NCBI GenBank assembly: GCA_047601745.1
Contig: JASGIS010000001.1
Span: 6,200,001-6,264,000 of the forward strand
Source of the DNA: JAKPAM01 sp047601745
Lineage (GTDB): Bacteria > Pseudomonadota > Gammaproteobacteria > Burkholderiales > Burkholderiaceae_E
DNA: 64,000 bases
Reading direction: 5' to 3'
Shown: piece by piece, positions 8,099 through 19,265 of the stretch
Layout of the letters: every line of letters starts with the position of its first letter
Position numbering within the stretch: the first letter of the stretch is position 1
Notes under the pieces: generated by a model
Database searches by the model: none
What the model was told of the DNA's origin: nothing
The model's input: the letters and a program-made list of their open reading frames with translations, nothing else
Translations under genes and position numbers: made by a program

Positions 8099-9348
8099 CC
8101 ACCCGCGAGTCCCACGAGCTCGACCGCAAGTCGCTGCGCTTCGTCACGGGTGCGAAGGCGGACTTCGGCGAGTTGGCGCAGAGCTGTGTCTGCTTCGCCA
8201 ACGCGGCGGGTGGCATGCTTCTCATCGGCATCGAGGATACCGCCGACGAACCGCCCGCCGTCCAGCGCATCGAGCCCGCGCTCCTCGATCGCATCCGCAA
8301 GCGCGTCGGCGAGCTGACCGTGAACGTGCAGGTCGTACCGGAGCTGAAGCGTCACGAGAACGGCGGCGAGTACATCGCGCTCACCATCCCGCGCGCGACG
8401 GGCATCGCCTCGACGAGCGACGGACGCTACTTCCTCCGCGTCGGCGACACGTGTCGGCCCATCGTCGGCGACGACGTGATGCGCCTCGCGAACGAGCGCC
8501 CAGCCACGCCGTGGGAGGAGATCACCTCGCTGCGCGTCCCAAGGACGAACGCCGATGCCGTAAAGGCCGAGCGTCTGTGCGCGAGACTCCGCGCGTCGGA
8601 CCGCGTGAAGCCCTCGGTGAAGGAGAAAACCGACGACGAGTTGCTCGCGCACTATGGGCTCGCGAAGGGTGACGTACTGACGAATCTCGGCGTCCTGCTC
8701 GTCGGCGGCAGGGACGATCGCGCGAGTCTCGGGAGCGCGCCGATCGTACAGGCTATCAAATACGATGAGCGCGAGATGAAGGTTGCGAAGTGGAGCTGGG
8801 ACGATCGCACGCAGTCGCCCATCGAGCTGATCGATGCCATCTGGTCCGAGGTGTCCGACTTTCGCGAGAGCTACGAGTTGCCCGACGGCATGCTGCGCAC
8901 GAAGGTGCCGGCCTACGACGAACTCGTCGTCCGCGAACTGCTCGTCAACGCGTTCGTTCACCGGCCGTACACGCAGCGAGGCGACATCTACCTGAATCTG
9001 CACCCGGACCGCCTCGAGGTCGTGAACCCCGGCCGGCTCCCCATCGGCGTCACGCCGCAGAACATCCTCCACGAAAGCCGCCGCCGGAACGACGGGCTCA
9101 CGACGCTCACGCGCGTTCAGCCGCACCGGCTACGCGCGCTCATTCTCGAGGACCTCGAGCGCTTCCCGGACTCGTCAAAGGCCGACATCTGGCGGCGGGT
9201 TGGACCCGAGATCCCTGAGCGGACCTTCCGACGCGCACTCGAGGATCTCGTCACGTCGGGCCGGGTCATGGCGAGCGGAGCGACGCGGGCCCGCAGGTTC
9301 AGCCTCAAGCTCGGCGTTTCTGGCCACGGTGACGACGATGGCCAATAA
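8095..9348 (+). CDS. AlbA_2 (Schlafen-type)/GHKL ATP-binding protein, apparently internally deleted
   Basis: Family of putative DNA-binding regulators found in genomic islands. The N-terminal AlbA_2 domain is at about 5-135 (KADFGELAQSCVCFANAAGG, GMLLIGIED, GRYFLRVG). A TNLGVLLVGG segment follows at 197-205, then a HATPase_c_4-like domain (VVRELLVNAFVHRPY, 278-292, and DRLEVVNPGRLPIGVTP). After ESRRRND (327-333) the family normally continues with an EREGSG segment and more than 150 further residues. Here the chain jumps to a C-terminal winged-helix-like part (LTRVQPHRLRALILEDLERF). The total of 417 residues is therefore short. GCTCACG is directly repeated at the junction (9096-9102 and 9105-9111), as if a deletion used it. 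The start has GGAGG just upstream. Codon choice differs from flanking genes (more TCC, CTC, AAG), suggesting transfer. Confidence 0.7.
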   Translation: MTTRESHELDRKSLRFVTGAKADFGELAQSCVCFANAAGGMLLIGIEDTADEPPAVQRIEPALLDRIRKRVGELTVNVQVVPELKRHENGGEYIALTIPRATGIASTSDGRYFLRVGDTCRPIVGDDVMRLANERPATPWEEITSLRVPRTNADAVKAERLCARLRASDRVKPSVKEKTDDELLAHYGLAKGDVLTNLGVLLVGGRDDRASLGSAPIVQAIKYDEREMKVAKWSWDDRTQSPIELIDAIWSEVSDFRESYELPDGMLRTKVPAYDELVVRELLVNAFVHRPYTQRGDIYLNLHPDRLEVVNPGRLPIGVTPQNILHESRRRNDGLTTLTRVQPHRLRALILEDLERFPDSSKADIWRRVGPEIPERTFRRALEDLVTSGRVMASGATRARRFSLKLGVSGHGDDDGQ

Positions 9349-9435
9349 GCCAACCGCGGAAACCACGTAACCATGCGGATTCTCAGCAATTTATTCTGGC
9401 CACGTCAGGGCGCTGGCCAGAACCTTTGGCCAGAA
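9318..9435. repeat. Cluster of four TTCTGGCCA motifs
   Basis: TTCTGGCCA occurs on the plus strand at 9318-9326 (inside the end of the preceding gene) and 9394-9402, and on the minus strand at 9414-9422 and 9427-9435. The middle pair makes a 9-bp hairpin with an 11-nt loop just after the gene and could act as a terminator. The remaining gap up to 9581 holds no other recognisable feature. Confidence 0.5.
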
Positions 9436-9581
9436 AGGACGGCCCAGCCGTTCGGCACTGGCCTCTCGACCCGCGCTACGCGGCATCGTCATGGCAGGGC
9501 TGCCGCACGATCCATGAAGCCGACACTTGAAAAAAGCCGCTCTGCCAAAGAGCTCGAAGCCTCTCCCCCCGGGCACGCCGC

Positions 9582-10052
9582 ATGCAGTTCGAACACCTGA
9601 TCGAGATCAACTCCCCGACGCAGCCGCAGATCGACCCGCTGTCGCGCACGACGCTGTGGCGCGGCCTGGTCGTGCGTGCCGAGAAGCCCGAGCTGTTCGT
9701 GATCGGGCTCGACCGCTGCGAGCTGGCGCCGCTCGACGACCTGCGGCTGCGGCGCCGGCTGAGCTTCGGCAGCTACCAGGTCGACGACCGCGTCCGGCTG
9801 ATTCCGATGGACGCGGTCATCTACGAAGTCGAGCCGACGGCCACGTCGCCGGCCAGCACGCTGGTGATGCGCATCGAGGAGCCGGCGCCGGGCCGGCTGT
9901 ACCTGCGGTTCACGTACACGAGCGAACCGTCGGAGGCCACGGCCGACGAATTCGTACAGGCGCACCTGAAGCAGGCGTACGCGCAGGCCGACATCGACAC
10001 CGTCAAGGTGATCCGCGAGCTGGCCTCGCAAGGCCTGCTCGGCGAACAATGA
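9582..10052 (+). CDS. SRPBCC-fold protein of the DUF1857/AtaL-like family
   Basis: Small cytosolic protein of 156 residues. It opens with FEHLIEINSPTQPQIDPLSRTTLWRGLVxRA, the typical start of the AtaL-like (DUF1857) branch of the START/SRPBCC fold, and contains IYEVEPTATSPASTLVMRIE and FTYTS. Such proteins have a deep hydrophobic ligand pocket. The name comes from a fungal stress gene, and the bacterial ligands are unknown. The length is full for the family. A perfect 8-bp hairpin follows 1 bp after the stop. It is monocistronic, lying between the decayed accessory patch and the convergent TPP-enzyme gene. The fold assignment is solid; no substrate can be read from the sequence. Confidence 0.8.
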   Translation: MQFEHLIEINSPTQPQIDPLSRTTLWRGLVVRAEKPELFVIGLDRCELAPLDDLRLRRRLSFGSYQVDDRVRLIPMDAVIYEVEPTATSPASTLVMRIEEPAPGRLYLRFTYTSEPSEATADEFVQAHLKQAYAQADIDTVKVIRELASQGLLGEQ

Positions 10053-10053
10053 A

Positions 10054-10073
10054 GAACCGGCCGCCGCCGGTTC
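10054..10073 (+). terminator. Hairpin after the AtaL-like gene
   Basis: Perfect 8-bp stem GAACCGGC/GCCGGTTC with a 4-nt loop, 1 bp after the stop codon. There is no U-run, so if it terminates it does so weakly or with Rho. Confidence 0.5.
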
Positions 10074-10084
10074 CGGCGGCGCTC

Positions 10085-10245
10085 AGAATCTGTGAACGAA
10101 TCGGACGCGGCCGAGCGGCGCGTCAGGGCGGTTCCGATCGAGGCGCGAAGCGCAGCCATATCGCGTGATATGGCGAGCATTCGCAACGACGAGCGGGATC
10201 GCCCTGGCGCGACGAGCGGCCGTGGCTGGTTCGTTCGCAGATTCT
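10085..10245. repeat. 161-bp imperfect palindrome between convergent genes
   Basis: The ends are AGAATCTGTGAACGAA (left) and, read on the other strand, AGAATCTGCGAACGAA (right): 15 of 16 identical. The arms remain alignable for most of 80 bp (shared blocks CGGCCG, CAGGGCG, GCGAA), and the centre is a perfect GCCATATC-GCGT-GATATGGC hairpin. The right end includes the stop codon of the TPP-enzyme gene. The outer 30 bp of the left arm recur near 31365-31394, so this looks like a dispersed element (MITE- or REP-like) rather than a one-off terminator. Confidence 0.7.
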
Positions 10246-11806
10246 AAATATTGACCTGGATCAGGAACGGCCCGCGCCGGGCCAGGGCGCCGCGCATCAG
10301 CTTGACCAGTTCGTCGGCCGAATCCGTCTGCGCGGCTTCGACGCCCATCCCCTTCGCCAGGCTCACCCAGTCGAGCTCGGGCGACGCGATCGTCAACATC
10401 CGCTCGGCCTGTTCGCCGGCCTTCTCGACACCGACGCCCTTGAGCTCGCCCTTCAGGATCTGGTAGCCGCGGTTCGCGAAGACGATCGTCAGCACGTCGA
10501 GGTTTTCGCGGGCCTGCGTCCACAGCGCCTGCAGCGTATACATGCCGCTGCCGTCGCCTTCGAGCGAGATCACCTTGCGGTCCGGACACGCGACCGCCGC
10601 GCCGGTCGCCATCGGCAGGCCGCTGCCGATCGCGCCGCCGGTCAGTTGCAGGTAGTCGTGCGGCGCCGAACCGCCGGTGAAGTCGAACAGCGCGCGCCCC
10701 GACGTCACCGCCTCGTCGACGAGGATCGCCTGTTCGGGCAGCAGCGCGCCGACCGCCTGCAGCACGGCATCTGCGGTCAGCTTGCCGGAGGGCAGCGCCG
10801 GCCTGGCGATCTCGGGCACGCGCGGGGCCGTCCCGGCGGCACCGACCCGCTCGGCCAGCATCGACAGCGTCGCCGGCAGGTCCTCGGCCGGGCCGGCCAG
10901 GCGGATGACCTCGCAGTCGGGCGGCAGCACCGAGCTGGGCTTGCCCGGATACGCGAAGAACGACACCGGCGCCTTCGCGCCGACCAGGATCAGTCGCTTG
11001 AGGCCCTTCAGGCGCGCCAGCGCCTGGTCGACCGGGTATGGCACGCGCTCGACCGGCACGCGGCCGGCGCCTCGCTCGGTGCGGCTGTTCGACTGCTGCG
11101 CCAGCAGGCGCGCACCGGTCTTCTCGGCGATGCGGCTGGCGGTCGTCAACGGCTCGGCACGCAGCGCGCGGCCCGACAGCATGATCGCGCACTCGCCGGG
11201 AGCGGCGTCGGCCAGCGCCTTGGCCGCCCGTTCGAGCACCGCCGCGACCGGCAGCCCAAGCGCCGGCGTCGCGAAGCCGGTGCCGACCTCCGGTCCCGGC
11301 TCCCACGCGGTATCGGCCGGCAGGATCAGCGTCGCGATCCGGCCGCTCGACGAATTGGCGAAGTTGATCGCGTCGACCGCGTCGCGCGCGATGTCGGCGC
11401 TGCACTGGCTGGTCCGTACCCAGTGCGACATCGGCCGCGCCAGTGCCTCGATGTCGCTGTGCAGCGGTGCGTCGGCCGCCTTGTGCCAGGTCGCGTGCTC
11501 GCCGACGATGTTGACCATCGGCGAGCCGCCGCGCCGGGCGTTGTGGATGTTGGCCAGGCCGTTGGCCATGCCCGGGCCCAGGTGCAGCAGCGTGGCCGCC
11601 GGGCGGTCGGCCATCCGGCCGTAGCCGTCGGCGGCACCGGTGACCACGCCTTCGAACAGGCCGAGCACGCAGCGCATGCCGGGCACCGTATCGAGCGCAG
11701 CGACGAACTGCATCTCGGACGTGCCGGGATTGGCGAAACACACGTCGACCTTGCCGGCCAGCAGGGTCTTGACCAGCACCTCGGCGCCGTTGGGATGCGA
11801 ACTCAT
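10244..11806 (-). CDS. Thiamine-diphosphate enzyme, acetolactate synthase large-subunit-like
   Basis: Member of the pyruvate oxidase/IlvB/benzoylformate decarboxylase superfamily, 520 residues. The N-terminal PYR domain has the cofactor-activating Glu52 in GLFEGVVTGAADGYGRM. The middle domain is degenerate. The C-terminal PP domain has the TPP-Mg motif GDGSGMYTLQALW at 417 with the matching Asn445 (FANRGYQ). It is shorter than IlvB (about 570), and no small regulatory subunit lies near, so branched-chain synthesis is unlikely; a decarboxylase or carboligase acting on an unknown 2-oxo acid is more plausible. It sits 123 bp downstream of, and in the same direction as, the GrdB-like gene, suggesting a joint pathway. 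Its stop lies in the end of the 161-bp palindrome. Confidence 0.82.
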   Translation of the reverse strand: MSSHPNGAEVLVKTLLAGKVDVCFANPGTSEMQFVAALDTVPGMRCVLGLFEGVVTGAADGYGRMADRPAATLLHLGPGMANGLANIHNARRGGSPMVNIVGEHATWHKAADAPLHSDIEALARPMSHWVRTSQCSADIARDAVDAINFANSSSGRIATLILPADTAWEPGPEVGTGFATPALGLPVAAVLERAAKALADAAPGECAIMLSGRALRAEPLTTASRIAEKTGARLLAQQSNSRTERGAGRVPVERVPYPVDQALARLKGLKRLILVGAKAPVSFFAYPGKPSSVLPPDCEVIRLAGPAEDLPATLSMLAERVGAAGTAPRVPEIARPALPSGKLTADAVLQAVGALLPEQAILVDEAVTSGRALFDFTGGSAPHDYLQLTGGAIGSGLPMATGAAVACPDRKVISLEGDGSGMYTLQALWTQARENLDVLTIVFANRGYQILKGELKGVGVEKAGEQAERMLTIASPELDWVSLAKGMGVEAAQTDSADELVKLMRGALARRGPFLIQVNI

Positions 11807-11929
11807 CGTCGATGTCTCCTATGGGATCGATGTCGGGAAATCGTCCGGCCCGACCGTGCGGCCGGGCGGGCCGGGGAATCAGAGGCCGGGAGTCTCTCGG
11901 ACGTGTCCGTAAAGGCTCTCAGCCTTCAT

Positions 11930-12949
11930 TCAGTCCTTGCGTTCGGCCGCCAGCTCGGCCTCGCGCAGCTTGCGCGCGGTGATCCGCGCCTGCTCGGCCT
12001 CGTCGCGCAGCCGTTCGAGTTCTTCGGGCGATAGCAGTTCGTGGTTCGAATAGTCGCGCTTCCAGCCCGGATCGGCCGACCAGCGCAGCGGCGACTGCAC
12101 GGTCGTGCGCGCGGCCGGCGCCGATTCGAGCACGCGCAGCGCCAGCTCGATCGTCTCGGCCTGCGACGCCGGATCGTGCGGCCGGCCCGCGGCGTTGCCG
12201 AGCGGAAAATCGCTGAACAGCAGCCGCGCGACGCCGCAGTGCTCGACGATGTCGCGCGCGCAACCCATGATCACCGTCGATACGCCGTTCGCTTCGAGAT
12301 ACCGGGAGATCAGCGACAGCGTCTGGTGGCAGACCGGGCAGTTGGCGACCATCACAACCGCGTCGAGCGCGTCGCGCCGGCAGCGCGCCAGGATGTCCGG
12401 CGCGTCGACGCTCAGCGTATGGACCTGGCTGCGATTGGTCGGCGCGCCGTAGAAGAACGGCCCGAGCTCGCCGATCCGGGCCTCGGCCGCCAGCCTGCGC
12501 AGCGCCGGCAGCGGAAACCAGGTGCCGCTGTCCTGCATCGACGTGTGTTTGCGATCGATCGCCACGTGCGAGATCCGCAGGTCGTGGTCGATCGACGTGC
12601 CGCCCTCGTAGACCGTGTAGAACTTGGCAGCCGCGTTGTACGGCGCGCCCGGACCCTGCGGGCCCTTGTCCGGCTGGTACGGCGCGGCGGTCGTGATCAG
12701 GCCGACGCGCGCGCGCGCCAGCGGTTTGGCCAGCGGCGTGAACGGGACGTCGGCGTAATGCGCCCAGCGGTACGGATTGTCGTACTTGAGCGCCAGATAC
12801 CAGTCGCGCGTGCGCTGCATGTAGCGCACCGGCACGTCATCATCGGCGGCAGGCGTCTGGAACGGAGCGAGCGCGGCAACGCCCGGCACTTCGGCGCCCG
12901 GCGCGTCGGACGGACTGCGATCGGCCGGGGCGGCAGAGAACGAAGACAT
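11930..12949 (-). CDS. GrdB-like (glycine/sarcosine/betaine reductase component B family) protein, Cys variant
   Basis: Protein of 339 residues related to the B subunit of clostridial glycine, sarcosine and betaine reductases. Supporting segments are RVGLITTAAPY (81-91), DLRISHVAIDRKHT (123-136) and DAVVMVANCPVCHQTL (196-211), then a C-terminal GN...HDPxxQ segment. In true GrdB the active site reads Sec-x-x-Cys; here the aligned residues are Cys204-Pro-Val-Cys207, so a CxxC thiol pair replaces selenocysteine, and there is no in-frame TGA. The first 40 residues are disordered-looking, and the last 35 form a charged coiled coil. Components A and C are absent from the window, so classical Stickland chemistry is unlikely. 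Its companion is the downstream TPP enzyme. The function is unknown. Confidence 0.72.
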   Translation of the reverse strand: MSSFSAAPADRSPSDAPGAEVPGVAALAPFQTPAADDDVPVRYMQRTRDWYLALKYDNPYRWAHYADVPFTPLAKPLARARVGLITTAAPYQPDKGPQGPGAPYNAAAKFYTVYEGGTSIDHDLRISHVAIDRKHTSMQDSGTWFPLPALRRLAAEARIGELGPFFYGAPTNRSQVHTLSVDAPDILARCRRDALDAVVMVANCPVCHQTLSLISRYLEANGVSTVIMGCARDIVEHCGVARLLFSDFPLGNAAGRPHDPASQAETIELALRVLESAPAARTTVQSPLRWSADPGWKRDYSNHELLSPEELERLRDEAEQARITARKLREAELAAERKD

Positions 12950-13076
12950 GGGGGGATTTCCGATGCAACGAAATACCGCCCCTTTTTATCATCTTTTGCC
13001 TGCCCCGGCCGGCAAACCCTCGCCGGCCGCTCCATGCCGCGCCGGCCGTTTCAGCCAATGGACCCGCGTCGGCCGG

Positions 13077-13095
13077 GCGCGCCGTCCCGGCGCGC
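13077..13095 (-). terminator. GC hairpin beyond the end of the glp operon
   Basis: Perfect 8-bp stem GCGCGCCG/CGGCGCGC with a 3-nt loop, about 18 bp after the glpV stop. There is no T-run; it is a weak candidate terminator. Confidence 0.35.
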
Positions 13096-13112
13096 TCGCG
13101 GCTCGCGCCGGA

Positions 13113-14852
<1,740 letters not shown>

Positions 14853-14952
14853 TTCAATCCACCTCCTCGGTTCGCCCTCGTTGTTCGACTCGACGTCGAC
14901 CGCCGCCGAGAGCAATCGGCGATTGGCGTGTCCTGCCGCGCCCCGGCCGGCA

Positions 14953-15261
14953 TCAGCCGCGGCGCATGATCCACACGAGCACCAGCATCGACGCGACGAA
15001 GCTGATCCAGACGCTCGGCTCCTGCTCGAGCCCCAGCGTCTCGGCCAGCCAGCCGCTGATGCCCACCCAGAACAGGTTCAGGTAAGCGGCGGCCAGCAGC
15101 CCGATGAACAGCCGGTCGCCCCGCGTCGTGGGGATCGGCAGGAAACCCTTGCGCATCGTCGTCGGCGACCGGATCTCCCAGATCGTCATGCCGGCCAGCA
15201 TCGCCACCACGCACGCGAAGAACACCGCCACCGGCGTCGTCCATACCATCCAGTCGAACAT
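14953..15261 (-). CDS. glpU: Small membrane protein of the glycerol ABC transporter (DUF2160)
   Basis: A 102-residue inner-membrane protein of the DUF2160 family, with hydrophobic segments near residues 6-28, 52-72 and 82-98 and the family features MTIWEIRSPTTMRKGFLPI and TTRGDRLFIGLL. In R. leguminosarum the glpU gene lies between permease and binding-protein genes and is part of the glycerol uptake operon; its exact role is unclear. The same order holds here. A GGGAGG ribosome-binding site precedes the ATG. It is separated from glpQ by 127 bp that contain a 10-bp tandem repeat. Confidence 0.88.
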   Translation of the reverse strand: MFDWMVWTTPVAVFFACVVAMLAGMTIWEIRSPTTMRKGFLPIPTTRGDRLFIGLLAAAYLNLFWVGISGWLAETLGLEQEPSVWISFVASMLVLVWIMRRG

Positions 15262-15280
15262 GTCCGCCTCCCTGTCTTCG

Positions 15281-15370
15281 TTCGCCGCCGTCCGCTCTCG
15301 TCCGCTCTCGTCCGCTCTCGTTCGCCTCGGTCCGCGTCGGTCCGCCTCGATTCGCTTAGGTCGACCTCGA
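15281..15370. repeat. Degenerate 10-bp tandem repeat in the glpQ-glpU spacer
   Basis: About nine consecutive 10-bp units. Three are identical (TCCGCTCTCG at 15291-15320); the rest are variants (TTCGCCTCGG, TCCGCGTCGG, TCCGCCTCGA, TTCGCTTAGG, TCGACCTCGA). It fills most of the intergenic gap inside an operon. The 10-bp period equals one helical turn, and the minus-strand transcript is purine-rich (CGAGAGCGGA). Confidence 0.8.
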
Positions 15371-15388
15371 TTCCGCGCCGCCGCGCGC

Positions 15389-16219
15389 TCAGACCCGGCC
15401 CATCGCGAAACCCTTGGCGATGTAGTGGCGCACGAACCAGATGACGACCGCGCCGGGCACGATCGTCAGCGTGCCGGCGGCGGCCAGCACGCCCCAGTCC
15501 ATCCCCGCCGCCGACACCGTGCGCGTCATCGTCGCGACGATCGGCTTGGCGTCCACCGAGGTCAGCGTGCGCGCCAGCAGCAGCTCGACCCAACTGAACA
15601 TGAAGCAGAAGAACGCGGTCACGCCGATGCCCGCCTTGATCAGCGGCAGGAAGATCGTCAGGAAGAACCGCGGAAACGAGTACCCGTCGATGTACGCGGT
15701 CTCGTCGATCTCGCGCGGCACGCCCGACATGAAGCCTTCGAGGATCCAGACCGCCAGCGGCACGTTGAACACCAGGTGCGCGAGCGCGACCGCCAGGTGC
15801 GTGTCCATCAGCCCCAGCGTCGTGTACAACTGGAAGAACGGCAGCAGGAACACGGCCGGCGGCGTCATCCGGTTCGTCAGCAGCCAGAAGAACACGTGCC
15901 GGTCGCCCAGGAAGCGGTAGCGCGAGAACGCGTACGCGGCCGGCAGCGCGACGGCGACCGAGATCGCCATGTTGATCAGCACGTAGATCAGCGAGTTGAT
16001 GTAACCCGAGTACCAGGACGAGTCGGTGAAGATCGTCTTGTAGTTGTCGAACGTCAGTTGCCTGGGCCAGAACGAGAAGACCGAGACGATCTCCTCGTTC
16101 GTCTTCAGCGACATGTTGATCATCCAGTAGATCGGCAGGATCGCGAAGACGAGGTAAGCGACCAGGAACACGGTGCGCTTGGCCGACAGGCGATCGTGCG
16201 CGGCGACGGCGTCGGCCAT
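15389..16219 (-). CDS. glpQ: Glycerol ABC transporter permease
   Basis: Inner-membrane permease of the MalG type, 276 residues with six membrane helices, the first at about 17-37 (VFLVAYLVFAILPIYWMINM). The EAA loop that contacts the ATPases reads EIDETAYIDGYSFPRFF. It pairs with glpP to form the channel of the glycerol importer. The start chosen is the ATG 1 bp after the glpP stop, with GGAGGGAG overlapping the end of glpP; an in-frame ATG nine codons upstream lies within glpP. Tight spacing implies translational coupling. This glpQ is unrelated to the glycerophosphodiesterase gene of the same name in E. coli. Confidence 0.9.
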   Translation of the reverse strand: MADAVAAHDRLSAKRTVFLVAYLVFAILPIYWMINMSLKTNEEIVSVFSFWPRQLTFDNYKTIFTDSSWYSGYINSLIYVLINMAISVAVALPAAYAFSRYRFLGDRHVFFWLLTNRMTPPAVFLLPFFQLYTTLGLMDTHLAVALAHLVFNVPLAVWILEGFMSGVPREIDETAYIDGYSFPRFFLTIFLPLIKAGIGVTAFFCFMFSWVELLLARTLTSVDAKPIVATMTRTVSAAGMDWGVLAAAGTLTIVPGAVVIWFVRHYIAKGFAMGRV

Positions 16220-16220
16220 G

Positions 16221-17101
<881 letters not shown>

Positions 17102-17105
<4 letters not shown>

Positions 17106-18202
17106 CGCAGCAGCTCCTCGTCCGAGTAGTAGCAGGTGTGCGCGTTGACGACGCCCAGGTGCAGCGACTCGTCGATCGGCACGTCGAGCGGCAGGCGCGC
17201 GCGTACCGGCGTGTCGCCGATCATCGCGGTCAGCATCCGGCACACGCCCAGGTGCTGGACGCGCAGCCGGCGCGCGCGCACGGCGCCCGGCGCGTCCGGC
17301 GCGACCAGCGCCAGGTATTCGGGCCGGATGCCGAGCTTGAGCGCGGGCGCGGCGGCGAGCCGGCCGATCGGCATCGCGGTCGGCGCCGGCGCCACCGGCT
17401 CGCCGGCGACCGTCAGCGCCGGCGAGCCGTTCGCGCCGTCGACGACGCGCGCCGGCAGGAAGTTCATGCCCGGCGAGCCGATGAAATGCCCGACGAACGT
17501 ATGCTCGGGCCGCTCGAACAACTGCTCGGCGGTGCCGGCCTGCACGACCCGGCCCTCGGACATCACGACGACCTTGTCGGCGAAGGTCAGCGCCTCGACC
17601 TGATCGTGCGTCACGTAGACCAGCGTCAGCTTCAGCTCGCGATGGATCTGCTTGAGCTTGCGCCGCAGCGACCACTTCAGGTGCGGATCGATGACCGTCA
17701 GCGGTTCGTCGAACAGGATCGCCGCGACGTCGCTGCGCACCAGCCCGCGCCCGAGCGAGATCTTCTGCTTGGCGTCGGCCGTCAGCCCGCTGGCGCGGCG
17801 CGGCAGCTCGCGCGTCAGTTCGAGGATCTCGGCCACCTCGGCGACGCGCCGGCGGATCGACGCGGCGTCGACGCCGCGGTTGCGCAGCGGGAACGCCAGA
17901 TTGTCGAACACCGTCATCGTGTCGTAGATGACCGGGAACTGGAACACCTGCGCGATGTTGCGCTGCTGCGGCGACAGCCCGGTCACGTCGCGGCCGTCGA
18001 ACAGCACGCGGCCCTGCGACGGCCGCACGAGTCCCGAGATGATGTTCAGCAGCGTCGTCTTGCCGCAGCCGGACGGGCCGAGCAGCGCGTAGGCGCCGCC
18101 GTCCTCCCAGACCAGATCGAACGGCTGCAGCGCGTAATGCGAGGGCTCGCTCGGGTCGGCGCGATAAGAATGGGCGAGCCGCGACAGTTCGATCCGCGCC
18201 AT
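17102..18202 (-). CDS. glpT: Glycerol ABC transporter ATPase with atypical signature motif
   Basis: ATP-binding subunit, 366 residues. Walker A GPSGCGKT (42-49), Q-loop VFQFP, Walker B ILFDEP with Glu166, and switch His199 (VTHDQ) are all present. The ABC signature, usually LSGGQ, reads LTADA (140-144) followed by KQKISLGRGL. A C-terminal TOBE-like domain follows (about 230-366). Its partner GlpS has a normal LSGGQ but lacks the switch His, so the two ATP sites of the heterodimer should be unequal. It lies 1 bp after glpS. It is unrelated to the E. coli glycerol-3-phosphate antiporter of the same name. Confidence 0.9.
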
Positions 18203-18203
18203 G

Positions 18204-19254
<1,051 letters not shown>

Positions 19255-19265
<11 letters not shown>

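Noticed and set aside
9373..9600. 75-codon frame overlapping the TTCTGGCCA repeats
   Set aside because: No ribosome-binding site, no similarity, overlaps the start of the AtaL-like gene.
10244..11806. ilvB (valine/isoleucine biosynthesis)
   Set aside because: Too short, no ilvN-type subunit nearby, partner gene is GrdB-like.
11930..12949. Selenoprotein call for the GrdB-like gene
   Set aside because: No in-frame TGA; the position holds TGC (Cys204) and no SECIS-like hairpin is evident.
15281..15370. CRISPR array
   Set aside because: Units are 10 bp without spacers and no cas genes are near.
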